Position numbers and translations under genes: made by a program. A DNA stretch of 64,000 bases from Asterias amurensis (lineage: Eukaryota; Echinodermata; Asteroidea; Forcipulatida; Asteriidae): contig NC_092648.1 in assembly GCF_032118995.1 (NCBI RefSeq), positions 2,309,001 through 2,373,000 of the forward strand, in the 5' to 3' direction. Under the pieces are notes generated by a model, which saw nothing but the letters and a program-made list of their open reading frames with translations, had not been told where the DNA came from and made no database searches. This document shows positions 22,898-35,280 of the stretch, piece by piece (the first letter of the stretch is position 1; every line of letters begins with the position of its first letter).

Positions 22898-23060
22898 GGA
22901 ATCAAAGTGTGTTGAATCGGTTTTCAACTAGTGGTTTAAACCCGCCGAGGCCTGGTTCTTTATAATTTACCTTGACTTCGTCTCGGTAAAATTATCAAGA
23001 ACCAGGCCTCGTTGGAATTAAACCACTAGGTGAAAACCTCTTCACTACACATTGATTCCC
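22898..23060. mobile_element. GGGAATCAAAGTGTGTTGAA palindromic element
   Basis: Arms GGTTTTCAACTAGTGGTTTA and TTAAACCACTAGGTGAAAAC surround CGAGGCCTGGTTCTT...AAGAACCAGGCCTCG. The loop is larger than in the 49708 copy. Confidence 0.75.
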
Positions 23061-24022
23061 TTATTTTCTATCATAATTCTGAGGAGGTTACAAAAGTTAG
23101 TTTTTATATATCTAAGCAAATCTCTGCTTGTTTCACTTTTGTTACAATTGTACACAAGCTGTTGTGTTCCAGCAACAAAGGATATAATGTATTACTTTTT
23201 CATTGGAATAAAATTCTTGTTTGAAGAAATAATTTAAGTAAACAGTTATCTGCAATATGCTGGTGCTATTTGTTTTCTTCTCCTGTATCTTTCACTAGGT
23301 AAATTATGGTATTGTATCGGCAGTGCCAATCGATTGTTAGGGGGTGCCAGCACGACTCCCCACCGGAGCATTGCTGGTGGCCCCTGCAGGCCGATTGGGG
23401 AACCCACTCGCCAGAGAGGGCGTCCTCTGGCTTTAGGCCTTCTCCCTTGTGTAAAAGTCAGTACTTGTTGAGTGCAAATATGATAAAGCTCAAGAAAAAG
23501 GGACAGAGAAGCCAGTTATTTGTTTTCTTGTGTCATTGTAAGCTGTGTGTATCGCAACCCCCGGTCAAGGCTACAGTATTTTTGTCTGGTCAGAAGTATA
23601 ATTTGTTACAACCAAGGGCCCTGCTTCATAAAGCCTGCAAGCACAAAAACAACTTGCCAAGCACAGCCTTAGCAGAAACTGGTCTACCAGCTACAATTGC
23701 AAAAGGTTTACATTGTTGCAACTGGTGCCCCACACAATTGTTTTGCTTATTAGCAAAGAAATCAACTGAGTAGTATCTTCTGCTTAACAGCTTTATGAAA
23801 GTGTGTCCAGATCATTTCTCAGCAAGGCCCAATTTCACAAAGCTGTTTAGCTGAAAATACTACTAGAAAAATACTTTCTAAGCATAAAAATTGAGGTGGG
23901 AGCCAGTGGCAACAATGAAATCTTTCTGACATTTTGGCTCAGCTAGATTTTTCGTTGCTCAGCAATTGCTAACAGTGTTTCTACAAGTAAAAATATTAAA
24001 GGTTTACTTTTTAGGAAATTAC

Positions 24023-24104
24023 CTCACTGAAGAGTACTTGAAGCTCGTTATAGTGGGCAAGGCTTGAAAACTTACTTGTTGATGGGTAGATCTGGAGATG
24101 GTAA
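24023..24104 (-). repeat. Exon-like unit R4 (partner of L7)
   Basis: 82 nt; acceptor TGATTGCAG, core TTACCATCTCCAGATCTACC then CATCAACAAGTTTTCAAGCC, donor GAGGTAATTTCC. A truncated second copy of CTTACTTGTTGATGGGTAGA lies at about 24208-24228. Confidence 0.6.
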
Positions 24105-24591
24105 CTGCAATCAAAAATAAAAAGAACGTAGTGTTCAAAAACACTATCCATCATTAACATGAAGTGTGTCAGATGGTTTGCTTTTGTCGTGGGCCCGGCT
24201 TGAAAACTTACTTGTTGATGGGTAGATAAAAAAAAGGTTCATGGTTCATTTTTTAAGTAAACAACAAAAAAAGGATTATTTTGGTTGCAGCAAAATAGCA
24301 AGAGCAACAGGGCTTTTGGGAGATGTAAAATGCCTCAAAAACTTTAATTGACATCTTTATCCGTAAACCAGGGATCAAATACAACCTAGGAAGTCGTCAG
24401 TCAGTTTCCCATGTGGTCTTTACTTGATATTTGAAAACAATATTTGATCCCTTTGCTGCTGCTTGGTTGTATTGTAATGTAGGGTTCCGATCCCCGGCTA
24501 TTATGTTACAGTCTGTATGACTTCTAATTGGCAACCCCAAAAAAATATCAACGGCAAAAAAAGTAATAATAGGGATACAGTGTAAACATTA

Positions 24592-24662
24592 GGTCTCGAT
24601 AGCTCAGTTGGAAACTGCTGGCATGCTAATCTGGAGGTCGTAGGCTCAAGTATTGATCTAGT
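24592..24662 (+). mobile_element. tRNA-like SINE module (right arm)
   Basis: GGTCTCGATAGCTCAGTTGG and GGCTCAAGTATT resemble A and B boxes. The CTGCTAAT-like anticodon region (GCATGCTAATC) is typical of a tRNA-derived head. Partner of 11931-11992. Confidence 0.5.
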
Positions 24663-24685
24663 AACTTTTTCTTTACGGAATTTAC

Positions 24686-24772
24686 CTCTGAAAAGGGTTT
24701 TCTGCTCCTTTATAGACCAGTCGTTGGCATAAACTTGTTGAGGGTAGATCTCTTTAGAGATGGTAAGCTAGA
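24686..24772 (-). repeat. Exon-like unit R3 (partner of L6)
   Basis: 87 nt; acceptor TATTGCAG, core GCTTACCATCTCTAAAGAGA then TCTACCCTCAACAAGTTTAT, donor GAGGTAAATTCC. Confidence 0.6.
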
Positions 24773-25649
24773 CTGCAATAAAAACAAAATCCAATTGCAA
24801 CATCGATGTTTAAAATCATCATTCAATAAAACACATTATATTCAGATAAATCGCTTTTACCCATAGATTTGTTTTGTATTTTCAAATGAACAACAGAGTA
24901 TGCATAATAACTGGTTGGCAAACATTACAACTGTGCAGCGGCAATTATTTATATTGAACCTGTCGTGTCCAAGTCATTCAATTCGTTCAATTTATGGTTC
25001 ATAACAAAAAAAGTTGCAGCATCAGCCCAATTGAAAGATAATTTACAGTAACAATTAACCATGTGTGCACTTTCCACAAGTTTTGTACAGATTTGTCTAG
25101 ATATGCAAATAGTGTGTGAATTATTTTGTTAACACACATGCAATTATTTTTGTTAGAATACATTAGCCCGGGTAATAATAGCCAAGAATGTTTGGAATTC
25201 GGCATGGCCTGTTTGTGAGTGTGTAGTGAAATGGAATCGAGTGGGCCAGGAGGGTGAATGTGGCTTGACCAAGAAACACCCAGTCATCAGCTGCATGCAT
25301 GGGCTCAATTTCATAAAGCTGTTCAACAACAAAAAACTGCTTAGCAACTTTGCTAAGCAAAACATGTAGTAAGACAAAAAGACATAACCTGGAGGCTGTT
25401 GGTTCAATTGTCTTTGTTCAACAATAAAAAATAAAAAACATACATGATTTGCATCTTGTATAACCACTTCTCATTCCTAGATTTTCAGGCCTAAACTGAT
25501 AATACTAATATGCTTTTAAAAACTTAGGTTTTACTAGAGAGAGCAATTCCTTAAAGGGACACCCTGCCTTGGACCAGGCGAGTTGGTCTCGGATGAAAAG
25601 GGTTTGAAACATTGTGTTATGAAATGCATAATATGGTTTGAAAGATGTT

Positions 25650-26023
25650 TTAAAGCCATTGGACCCTTTCGGTACAGAAAAAAAAAAAAAAGTTCACAGA
25701 TTTACAAATAATTTACAGGGTTTATAGAAGGTAATGATGAAAGACTTCTCTTGAAATATTAGTCCATGAAATGCTTTACTTTTTGAGAAAACGGTAAAAC
25801 AATATAAATTCTCGTTAACGAGAATTACGGATTTGTTATAAACACATGTCATGACACGGCGAAACGCGCGAAAACAGGAGTGGGTTTTCCCGTTATTTTC
25901 TCCCGACTCCGATGTCCGATTGAGCCTAAATTTCCACAGGATTGTTATTTTATATATAAGTTGTGATACACGAAGTGTGGGACTTGGACAATGCTGTTTA
26001 CCGAAAGTGTACAATGGCTTTAA
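25650..26023. mobile_element. TTAA-flanked MITE, full-length copy
   Basis: Ends TTAAAGCCATTGGACCCTTT and ACAATGGCTTTAA with TTAA at both borders; about 374 bp. A 5' fragment of the same element is at 27543-27637. Confidence 0.8.
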
Positions 26024-26273
26024 AAGTAGAATATATAGTCCACACAAATATGCCTTGAAATTACAGGGCTTTCCTTATACATGGCACGCCATTTGGACTC
26101 CAGACCGTGTTAGATCTCAAAATAAAAGGAAAACCGTGCAATTTCGAGGCATATTTGTGTGGCTCACTATATTCATCTTTTAAAACATCTTTTGAACCAT
26201 ATCCATTTCATTATAGCAAACTCTTTTCATAAACCAATCCAAGGCAACATGTCCCTATAATCACAGCCCATAC

Positions 26274-26312
26274 CTGTTGAAGTGTAGACATCTTTGGAGA
26301 TGGCAAGCCTTG
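26274..26312 (-). repeat. Exon-like unit R2 (short)
   Basis: 39 nt; acceptor TTTGTTACAG, CAAGGCTTGCCATCTCCAAA then GATGTCTACACTTCAACAG, donor GTATGG. Only the 5' half of the family exon is kept. Confidence 0.45.
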
Positions 26313-26908
26313 CTGTAACAAAAACAAAGAGTAGACTTTGCAAATTAATGTTTCCATTACAAATCATTCAATACTTTCAAATAAATTGCTTTCACTTAAG
26401 AATTTGTAAAACGGGAGGGAAGTTTGCAGTAAAAGACCAAAATAATTACTAAAATGTTTGTTCAACTGTTTGACCTTGAACAAAAGGTTACCATGGCAAC
26501 CGCTGACCACAATAACTTTTTTGTTCATAATGCATGACCCTAGATAATTTGTTGAGTAAAGTCATAAAATTTGTTGGTGGTAAGATGCAGCAATAACAAG
26601 CTAACAAATATGGTAGAGTGCACCCCCCTACAGATAAGGTTTTACTGAACTTATAGAGTTGTCGTTCCAATGTGGAAGTGATACAAAAAGAGCAGCATTT
26701 CAGTAGGAATTTTTGCCAGCATGTGGCCTCTATTTTTCCATATCCTCTTCTTATAATAATGTTACTCCACGCCAAAATGGTCTTACTTTAAAAGATTTGA
26801 ATGAGACCATGTAATGAGCAACTGTCATTTGAGCCTACTGCCCCCAGTTCTTCTGAATCCTTCACTTTGGATACTGAAGGAATTGAGACTGTAAGGGTTT
26901 CAATTTAC

Positions 26909-26999
26909 CTGCTTACAGATAAGGTAGTTCCTATATGGTCAGAATGTTCGATGATTGGGTCGCAGACTTGTTGACATGAAGATGTTTTGGAGACTGAAG
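26909..26999 (-). repeat. Exon-like unit R1 (L8-type)
   Basis: 91 nt; acceptor GCCTACAG, donor CAGGTAAATTG. The downstream intron also matches the L8/R5 intron, so this is a third copy of that segment. Confidence 0.5.
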
Positions 27000-27785
27000 C
27001 TGTAGGCAAAGGAAACAAACACACCTTATTGTTTAAAAGTAATATTTCTTACCCTTATTTCATCGTAGCACCACAAAAGTAATTTTGTACAATCAATAAA
27101 ACGGGACCCAATTTCATGGCTCTGCTTACCGTAAGCAAATAATATCTTATGGAAGCAGAAAATTCTGCACTTTCATCAAGTGAATTTAACAGCTTAGCAG
27201 GGACTTTTGGCTTGTGCTCGTACGTACTCCAGGTTACTAGGCATCTTTGCTTACACAGCTAATGCAGAAATTTGGTGCTCAGCAAGCAATCGAAGAATGG
27301 TGATCAAGGCGATCCCCAGAGCATTCTATTTTGAGCCCATTTTGATCCCATGTGTTGGGATACAGTAAGTGAGGATACTTTCCTTGCAATTACAAAAAGT
27401 ATAACCTGCCTCTTAATTTTGACTACAGCTGAGGTGATTTAAAGGGAAGGTATATGTTTGGTAAATACTCTTGAAATGAATGGCAATACACAAAATTTGG
27501 TTAGAATCCTACACCAGCTTTAAATAGCATTTTGAGAACCATTTAAAGCCATTGGACCCTTTCGGTACAGAAAAGAAAAAAAAAGTTCACAGATTTACAA
27601 ATAACTTACAGGGTTTACAGAAGGTAGTGGTGAAAGAAGTAGTGGTTTTCACGAAGTAGCACGCTACGTGCTTTAGGATTTTTTTTTGACATTTTAATTT
27701 TTTTGACATTTTTGTTGATAATGCATGAAGACCTACAGTTCCGTGAAGTTTCAAAGCTTTTTTTGGGGGGGTGGGGGGATAACAA

Positions 27786-28433
27786 TTAGTGCTGGGCGAA
27801 TAGTGAAATTTTGTTATTCGGATACCTCTGGCCAACTATCCGAAATTAACCGGATATTCGAATAGTTTTTCTCGCCGCTAGAGGGCGCTATTAAAAAACA
27901 AATTAAAAAAAATATTTAAAATTTTTTGTCGCTAGAGGGCGCTGTTCGTTTGTGAATGAGATCTTCTGGGCGGATTGATATTAGTTTTCGACAGTGTCAC
28001 TCGGTTCATTCATAAAAATGACCGGATCTAATTTAAAGATGGCGATTTGCTTTTTCTTTGATCGTGGATGACTCTACGTGAAGGAAAACTTTTGTAATCT
28101 TTGAACAAATTACGTCAGAAATGTCATTGTTTTAACTCTTCACGGAGGTGAGCATAGTTAAATACTTAATTTATGCTGTTTTATGCTGTCTTAATAGAAG
28201 TTTCATTAGGATTCAGACAAAACATTCATGTCAGTTGTCGCCCGACGTCTGCGGATATTCGGATATTAAAGAATATCCGGTTACTTGGTTGTAATTACAG
28301 AACTATCCGGTTTATAAATAGCTATTCGCGCCCTATGCGGATATCCGGTTAAGAAAAAAAAGGCATTCGCGGTTACGGATAGGAAAACCTATTCGCCATT
28401 AACCGGATATTCGAATAATTCGCCCAGGCCTAA
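27786..28433. mobile_element. TIR transposon (non-autonomous), TTAGTGCTGGGCGAAT ends
   Basis: Termini TTAGTGCTGGGCGAAT and ATTCGCCCAGGCCTAA are flanked by the direct repeat TAACAA (27780-27785 and 28434-28439). Inside, many CCGGATATTCG motifs form subterminal inverted repeats. No transposase is encoded. The superfamily is uncertain. Confidence 0.8.
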
Positions 28434-29200
28434 TAACAATCCAGTTCCATAAAAGTTCTCAAGGGGTTTGGAACCTGCCCTAAATTTTTATTTTACAAAG
28501 TTTTACATGATGACACCAACATAATTAAAACAAATTACCATTATGGGGCAATTTTTGTTTTTCCTTAAATTCCTAAAATTTTCCAAAATGTCTTGATATT
28601 ATATTAAATTATGTGCTTTTGCAGTGAATGCTGTTAGTAACTTTGCCAATCACTGATTTGTACACTTTTACATCTGCCAAATCAAAGTTGACAAATTGTA
28701 TATTTATTTGTATTTTCCTCCAGTGTGTACAAATAATATTCAAATAGTGTGTAAATATTATTCATAAAGTTGTGAAGACATTTGAATAATGCAAGTAGCT
28801 GTTTGTATTAGTCCAGAAAGGTATAAGATTAACTAAGTATGTCTGGAAGAAGCCTTTTGTGTGAGTTGTGCAGTGAAGCACGGGTGAGTGGGCATGGAGA
28901 GTTGCAAGTGCCTAGACACACACCATACTAGTCTTTTGCTGCATGTGGAGAAGGTCTATAATAAAACAAGAATGGTGTAACTTCACTCTGCAATGTTTAA
29001 CTGTTGGGCACATGGCTCCATGAAATCTCCTTGGGATTTGTTCTACAAATAAGCAATGGAAGACTAAGATGAACTTAAGGAGCTTGAGGCCAACATTATG
29101 TGATGGAGAGCAGACAGAAAGGCAACTCATTAAACAGCAAACCAGTAAGTTAATTTGCTTTATTTGAAAACAAATTTTGTTCAAGCATGAAAGTGGAGAT
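28434..29200. other. Stretch with nothing recognised
   Basis: A+T-rich sequence without conserved coding or structured elements that I can support. Confidence 0.4.
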
Positions 29201-29211
29201 CCTAAACGGAT

Positions 29212-29335
29212 AACTTTCCGTATGGCGCCACCACTTTTTCACTCATTTTTACAAAAAGGGATATGTCAATCAGGTAAATTAGATACTATATTATTTTATT
29301 TCGAATGAAAAAGTGGTGGCGCCATACGGAAACTT
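29212..29335. mobile_element. Short inverted-repeat element (GTATGGCGCCACCACTTTTT)
   Basis: 33-bp arms TTTCCGTATGGCGCCACCAC plus TTTTTCACTC and their complement enclose about 58 bp of A+T-rich loop. Compact MITE or hairpin-forming element. Confidence 0.75.
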
Positions 29336-30208
29336 TTCCTCCTAAACCATGCAAATATGTTTTAATTTAAATCACAGTATGTTTATTTAACCCATTGGTG
29401 AACAGACTGATGTTATTGTTCTAAATGTAAAGTAAAATGAATCAATGCAACTCATTTATGGTGCTTGGTGCTGTAGGCCTACCTGGTTAAGATACAGATC
29501 TAAACCAGTGAAATTATTGTTAGCCAAGGAGATAATCTTTGAGAATAAGCAACGTTTTTATAATTATAACCATGGCAATGGATTATACTGCAGTTTTGTA
29601 AACATTGTTTCCCATAGCCTTCTCAATCAGAACCATTTTGTGATAATTTAAAGGTATTCCTGTGCTTCATCTGTTCTAAAACGAGATGCCATGTTGAGAT
29701 ATTGGTCGCTTTTTAGTGCAAAATCACACAATTGAAACCAAAACACATTCAACCATGTTTTTCTTTAAATTTGTCAATAATGCCCCCTATTGATTATTAC
29801 GTCAAACAAAATTGATCAACAATCGTTCTAAACCACTGAATGGGCAGTATGTGGGTTGTAGTTTTGACCGATTCTCAGTCCAATTTGAACGTGTTTTTGG
29901 TGGTCGCTAGCGACTGCCTTGTGCACGTAAGAGCTAAGTAATTAAAGTCACCTGGAAATAGACTTTTTTTCCCCCAAACATTAGAGTATATGTTTCTGAA
30001 CAATAAAATATTTTTGTGAGTAATTGTTTGTAACGATTTATATGTTTAAATTTTGTTATAAAGTTGTGTGGGGTCGACTCCGCCTACCCCTTTTGTGACG
30101 TCAATCTTGGCAGACTTTGCATCGATCGAACATCGAACACACGTGCAAGTACATTCAAGTCCTAGTTTGTATGTTTTGAAAAAGTTTTTTTGTTGCATTT
30201 TTCCGGCA

Positions 30209-30464
30209 ATGTCGACCAGGTGTATTGCTGCTGGATGCAGCAAAACAACTAAAGATGGGGTCAGTTTGCAAGTCTTTTCCAGCGCTGTGCAGCAAACACT
30301 GCGAGCCGTTGTGCTTCGAGAATCCGGAATACACTACACATTTTGACATGGAAGAGAAAAGTTCTTTTCTAAGAGAGTACGCCATTCCGACAATTTTCCA
30401 GCTAGTGGGGAAGTCGAAGAAGGTACCTGAAAGACGTAACAAACCTAAAAGAGCATTTGCCTGA
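30209..30464 (+). pseudogene. Broken THAP-domain gene
   Basis: THAP domains are C2CH zinc-binding DNA-binding modules found in transcription factors and P-type transposases. From ATG at 30209 one frame reads MSTRCIAAGCSKTTKDGVSL, the first two zinc cysteines (Cys-x4-Cys) and following strand. Immediately after, a different frame reads LCSKHCEPLCF with the third Cys and His, then EYAIPTIFQL matching the C-terminal AVPTIF box, a basic tail and a stop at 30462. The roughly 30 residues normally between (including the conserved Trp) are missing and the two halves are in different frames. No splice pair that repairs this is evident. I read it as a decayed single-domain copy, perhaps from a transposon. 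Confidence 0.65.
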
Positions 30465-33400
30465 CGTGAAAAAAATCAGGTATTGTTTCAACTTTGAGGG
30501 CATGTTTTTAACTTGCGCCAAGCGTCACTATCTTATGTTGGCACTGCATGCGATTCATTGCGCCTCGATTGACGTCACGAACAGCACCCTCTCGGGTCGG
30601 GCTTATTTTCAAATTTGTAAATAACATGGAAACCAACTTTTTCAAACCTTGGTTAATTGTTTATTCATATTCCACTTATCAAAACACATATTTTAGTGAC
30701 AAAAGCTTTATTTTGACAAAATACCACTTCCAGGTGACTTTAACTGTCGAACACTGTCAAACTTTGCGAAAACTGCGCGGGGAGAACAAACAAATTTGTA
30801 AACGACGAGTGTCTCTTTATTGAAAATTTATCTAGGGCATACAAATTGTAAGTGAAAACTTAAAATGCGAAGTAGTTTTTGTTTTTTTGGGCCCATGCCG
30901 GCACTTCAATTTAAAATTGGGAAGTCTCAGTGTGTCTGTTTGTGACAACGTTAAAGAGGGAATCACAACGCGCAGTGAATTTTACCAACACACCATTTTT
31001 AGGGTGTCACAACTGAGGGATTTAAAATGAGGGTAACAATTTGAAATTCTTTTATTGACACAGAGTATATTCATGACATGTTTCCAGTAATTTCCAGGCA
31101 TCTTCACCTTGTTGACATATGTTCCCAGCATGGGCTCGAATCTGGGGTAAAAATATAATTTTTTTAAAGATCGCAGGGTTTGCGACTATAGCAAATTACT
31201 GACCAGAATTGTTTTTACAAGACCAGAATAAAAATGAGAAAGAGCTTTCCAAAAAGTGTGGTGTTTTTTATTATTCAATTGAAAAACACAAGACTACTTT
31301 GAGTTTACTGAGCCGATGCTAAATCACTGGCCCCATGTTTGAAGTCCAGTGTCAAATTCAAGCCCTGTCAATGATTTTAGGCTCGCAGAATTTCATTCTT
31401 TACAAATAAGTTATGCATGATGAGTACAACATACAGATTGATGATAGGGGGTGGGGGTTTAAATTGTTTCACCTGTGAGAAAATCAAGGTTGGCAACCTG
31501 TAGGCGAATTTGACAGACCCCCTAAAAAACTCTTACTATACAATACTTGTTTTTGGGGGGTGTATTTTCCCTTTTTATTTTAATTAACAAAATGATAGTG
31601 TATAAAATGGGTTGTTCTAGAGGCCTTAGAAAAAACATTTAATTCAAGGGTGCGTCTTTGACTTTTTTTTCTCTAAAGCATGTTCACGCTTTTACTCTTT
31701 ACCTCATTTTAACCTATAATTTTGCATATTTACAAGAAAAGTACTTTAATTTTCATAGTTCTTGCTCAAGAAATTAGTTTTGCAAGCACAGGGCTCTTCA
31801 TTAGGGTCATCATGTGGATTTGAGAAAGAAAGTTCTTAACATTGGACAATTTTTTTCTTTTCAAAGTATTGGCCATGAATTTAAATCTGATTGGTCAAAG
31901 ACTATTCAGATGGAGGTTTTCAAGCAATTTAGAGACTGGCTTTGTGTACTAAACAAGCACATTGTGTAAAAGTTCAATAAATACTTGAGTCTTCTGATAT
32001 ATATGGAGTTTCAGTTGAACGCCCTAGATGGAAGTATTTTTCTTTAAAAACAAAAAATGAATTCCTGATCACATACCTAGTCCTTAAAATAATTGTTTAC
32101 TTCATATTACTTATCTTTAATTCAATACTTGTTTCTAAAAATGATTGTCAGCCAAAAGGTCATTAGCGAACATTGTTGCTGTTTCTTGATCTTTTATGTT
32201 GGGGTGTTGATTTGTTTGCTGTAGTGTTTTGTTTGTTTGTTGTTGATGGGTTTTTTTGTTGGGGGGGGGGCAATTTCAGTTGGTTTGATTTGTGAATAAA
32301 AAAGAAGATAATATGGTAATAATTATAATTTTTTTCGAAAACATTGGCAATTAATGACATTCAACGCCACATATTTATTTTGATTTGTTTTTTATGCATC
32401 ATGTACATAAATTAACTTTTTAAGGGAAAACAGAAGTTTAATAAAGTTTAATAAAGCTGTTTGAAAAGCAGAGAATTGCAGGAAAAAACACACCAGTTTT
32501 TTGTATTGCCCAATGCTAGGCAAATAATGATTAGAGCCACCAGCAATGTAAACTTTATGGAATGTTGGCTATAGTAACTAGTTTCTGTCAGGCATGCGTT
32601 TTTTGTGCCTATAGCAAATTGTTAAGGCATCTTCTTTGAAATATGGACCATTTTACAACCTCAAATGTCATTTTGCAAAAAATTATTTTTGACCTTTTCA
32701 GATATTTCAAATAATTGCATACTTATTAAGGTTTATAAAAATGTTCATATAAGGACAGATCAGTTAATTTTAATTGTGTTGTGATCATTTTAAAAGTGTA
32801 GAGTCTGCAGCAGTGAAACCTGTGGATATATATATTTAGTTCAAAACTAGCTTAAGTAGATCACAAGGAACATTCATTGTTTACTATAATGAGGTCCAAC
32901 AGATGTACTTTCAAATGAAATCAGTAAAAAATCAACAAAACACCAAACACAGAAAATATAAGCCTGCCAGAGGAGGGCATAAGGTTGACAGAAAAACGAA
33001 GCAAATATTGTCTGTAATTATTTTTTTTCTGGCACAAGACTACTGTAATTTCGCTGATTGTTGCAGCCTCTCATACCTATATATATCTATCAAAACTAAA
33101 AACTTTGTCAAGCGTCCACGTTTTTTTTTTAGGTAAAAAAAGTCAGTTTCGAACGTAATTTTTGACAGATTTTAAGTGACGATCGCCAAAAAATGACAGA
33201 CTTGCATGACGTTCCAGAAAATGGACGGACTTAATTGCAAAATGACGTTCCAGACTTTATTACCTTCGCGCAATCCACATCAAACATACCTGAATGGAAG
33301 TTGATTTAGTTTCCAAAAACTAGCGTTCTGAAGAAAGTATTTCCGTAAATCATCTGAAAGACGTTTTGGATTTTCGTCTGGAGCTGTCCAATGGATTGTC

Positions 33401-35080
33401 GAACGGCAGTAAATGCCGACGTCATTTTCTTGACAGAATTATTTTGCCCGAGTATAAGATCGCGCAGAAAAACATGTGCTGATCTCGCGTTCCGTAAAAA
33501 CACTGTTGGTGCCTGACTACAAGCAGACGTTTGAGGGGGTACGTCTCGTGTCAAAGGTCATCTTACAGGGCGATCAGAAAATTCATGAACGTCGCGCGGA
33601 AGTCAATGACAGACAAGAACAAAATACGTCGCTGGAGATTTGAAAAACTGATTACTCTGATAGTTGACCAGGTATCGCAGCAATCATTGTCACAAAATAA
33701 CTATTATTTAAATGTGTTTTCATTGTATTTTTTTCGAGCTTTTTGAATGTCTTAAAAATTGGTTAACTCACGTGTTTCTTGTTGGTATTTTTGACGGAAA
33801 AAAAAGACGCACGGAAAATTCGCTATTTTTATTTTTTTTAATTGTCGGACTATGATTGTCTTTTGCTGTTAAATTATTTGTCAGCATCCCCCACCACCTG
33901 CGCATTCAAAAGTTAAATAAATGCCCCTGCAAATATGAAATTTTTATCATTTAAATTCCTCAATTATCTAACAGGTTGTTGAGGTCTGTCAAAAATGCTG
34001 AAGTTAGGGACTCAAAATCTTCTACCTTGATTTATTTGAAAGGCCTGGGCTGTCAAAATTGTGTATAATATCTTGCTAGGTACCTCTTAGTTTATTACAA
34101 TGTATAAGTCAACAAAATAGCTTTCACTTATAAAAATATCAGGGTCTGAATTTCAGACTTACAAATGGTCCACATAATAAAGAAGATGCCTTAAGCTTAG
34201 CCTACACTGACAGGGCCCAATTTAATAAAGTTGTCTAGCAGAAAATACTGCTTGACAATATTCTTTGCTCAGGCAAAAATTAAGTGGGGCTCGTGTGTGA
34301 AAATTATCTACGTTTAAATAATAGCACTTATGTTTGTAAGTAAGACTACAAAATAAGATCTAAATCGTCATGACAGTATTCATGTGAAAATAATTTTAAC
34401 AATTCTCAGCACAATTTTGTTTTATTCAGTGACATCAGGCATGAGAAGCCAGAGCCCAATTTCACAAAGCCTGGTGGTAGGTACACAAATTTGCTAGCAC
34501 GACAAATCTTGCTTATTATATTAGTTAGCGGGAACAAGAATACCAGCAGCCCCTTTCCATAAAGTTTATATTGTTGCGACTTGTGCTACATCCACTTTTA
34601 ATTCAAAGAAAATTTCGAAGAAATATTTTCTGCTAAATGAAATAGGGCCAGTCTCAGAACTAAACTCGCTTCACTTGGCATGCTCTTTTGTTGGTTGGAC
34701 GGGTTGTCATGGACGATTGTGCAAAAGTAAGTTTTCAAAACTCAGCCTAAATGAATGCTAAAAATAAAGATTATACGGCAAACGGAACACAGTCCTTCTT
34801 TTCTAAGTGCCCGCATCACATGAGCATGCTTTTAAAAGAGTGTTAGTCGTGCAAAATACTTTCCAATTTGGAGAAGTTTCGGACAACACGTTCGGTAATT
34901 TTAACCTGCACATTTATTCAACAATGTCGTCTGCGCACCGAATAATCGAGTCAACACGTGTGTTTTTTTATTTTACTTTTCAGCTTGCGGGTTGTGTTGT
35001 AAAATTCAACATTTCTTCAAATTCTGCGAATGAAAATTATTTAAAACACTATAATTCACATGACAAAAAAAACCTCAACT
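30465..35080. other. Long stretch without recognised genes
   Basis: Contains diverged family P-like and GGGCCCAATTT-type fragments (34212-34290, 34450-34660) and a G10 run near 32262. A possible minus-strand exon with donor CATTCAG|GTATGT near 33290 is the only splice-like signal that stood out, and its product is not recognisable. Confidence 0.4.
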
Positions 35081-35083
35081 CAC

Positions 35084-35280
35084 CTTCGCACTTTTGTAAT
35101 AGTTTGAACTTGGAAATCCGGTGAAAAGCTGAGTTTCTTGGAGATAAAAGACATGGAAACTTTACAAAGTCGTCCATTTTTCTTTGAAATGTTCAAATCA
35201 TGCAGATTTTCACCTACGACCCCGGCCGGCGTCCTCCGTCCAGCCCCCAACCAATCAGCGACCAGCTTTTAAATTTGCAT
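35084..35280 (-). promoter_or_regulatory. Putative promoter and first exon of the right exon-repeat unit
   Basis: On the minus strand: ATGCAAATTTAAAAGCTGGT, an inverted CCAAT (GATTGGTTG), GGCCGGGG, then a segment ending GCGAAG with donor GTGAGTTGAG at 35083. It is homologous to 3640-3836. A 31-codon frame (MDDFVKFPCLL...) is open to the donor but is not conserved in frame in the left copy. Confidence 0.5.

Larger units (their letters stand above)
19430..24772. repeat. Right arm of the large palindrome
   Basis: Inverted partner of 11505-16865. It carries additional insertions, notably the double MITE at 22517-23060 and a C19-class run near 22042. Confidence 0.9.
20834..35280 (-). ncRNA. Predicted multi-exon non-coding transcript, convergent right unit
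   Basis: A minus-strand counterpart of the left unit: promoter and first exon at about 35280-35084, then exon-like units at 26999-26909, 26312-26274, 24772-24686, 24104-24023, 22422-22326 and 21240-20834. Splice signals are kept in most. Between 27 and 35 kb I recognise no further unit. It runs toward the left unit and would meet it in the palindrome, so the RNAs would be complementary over the arms. Transcription is inferred from splice-site and promoter conservation only. Confidence 0.35.
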
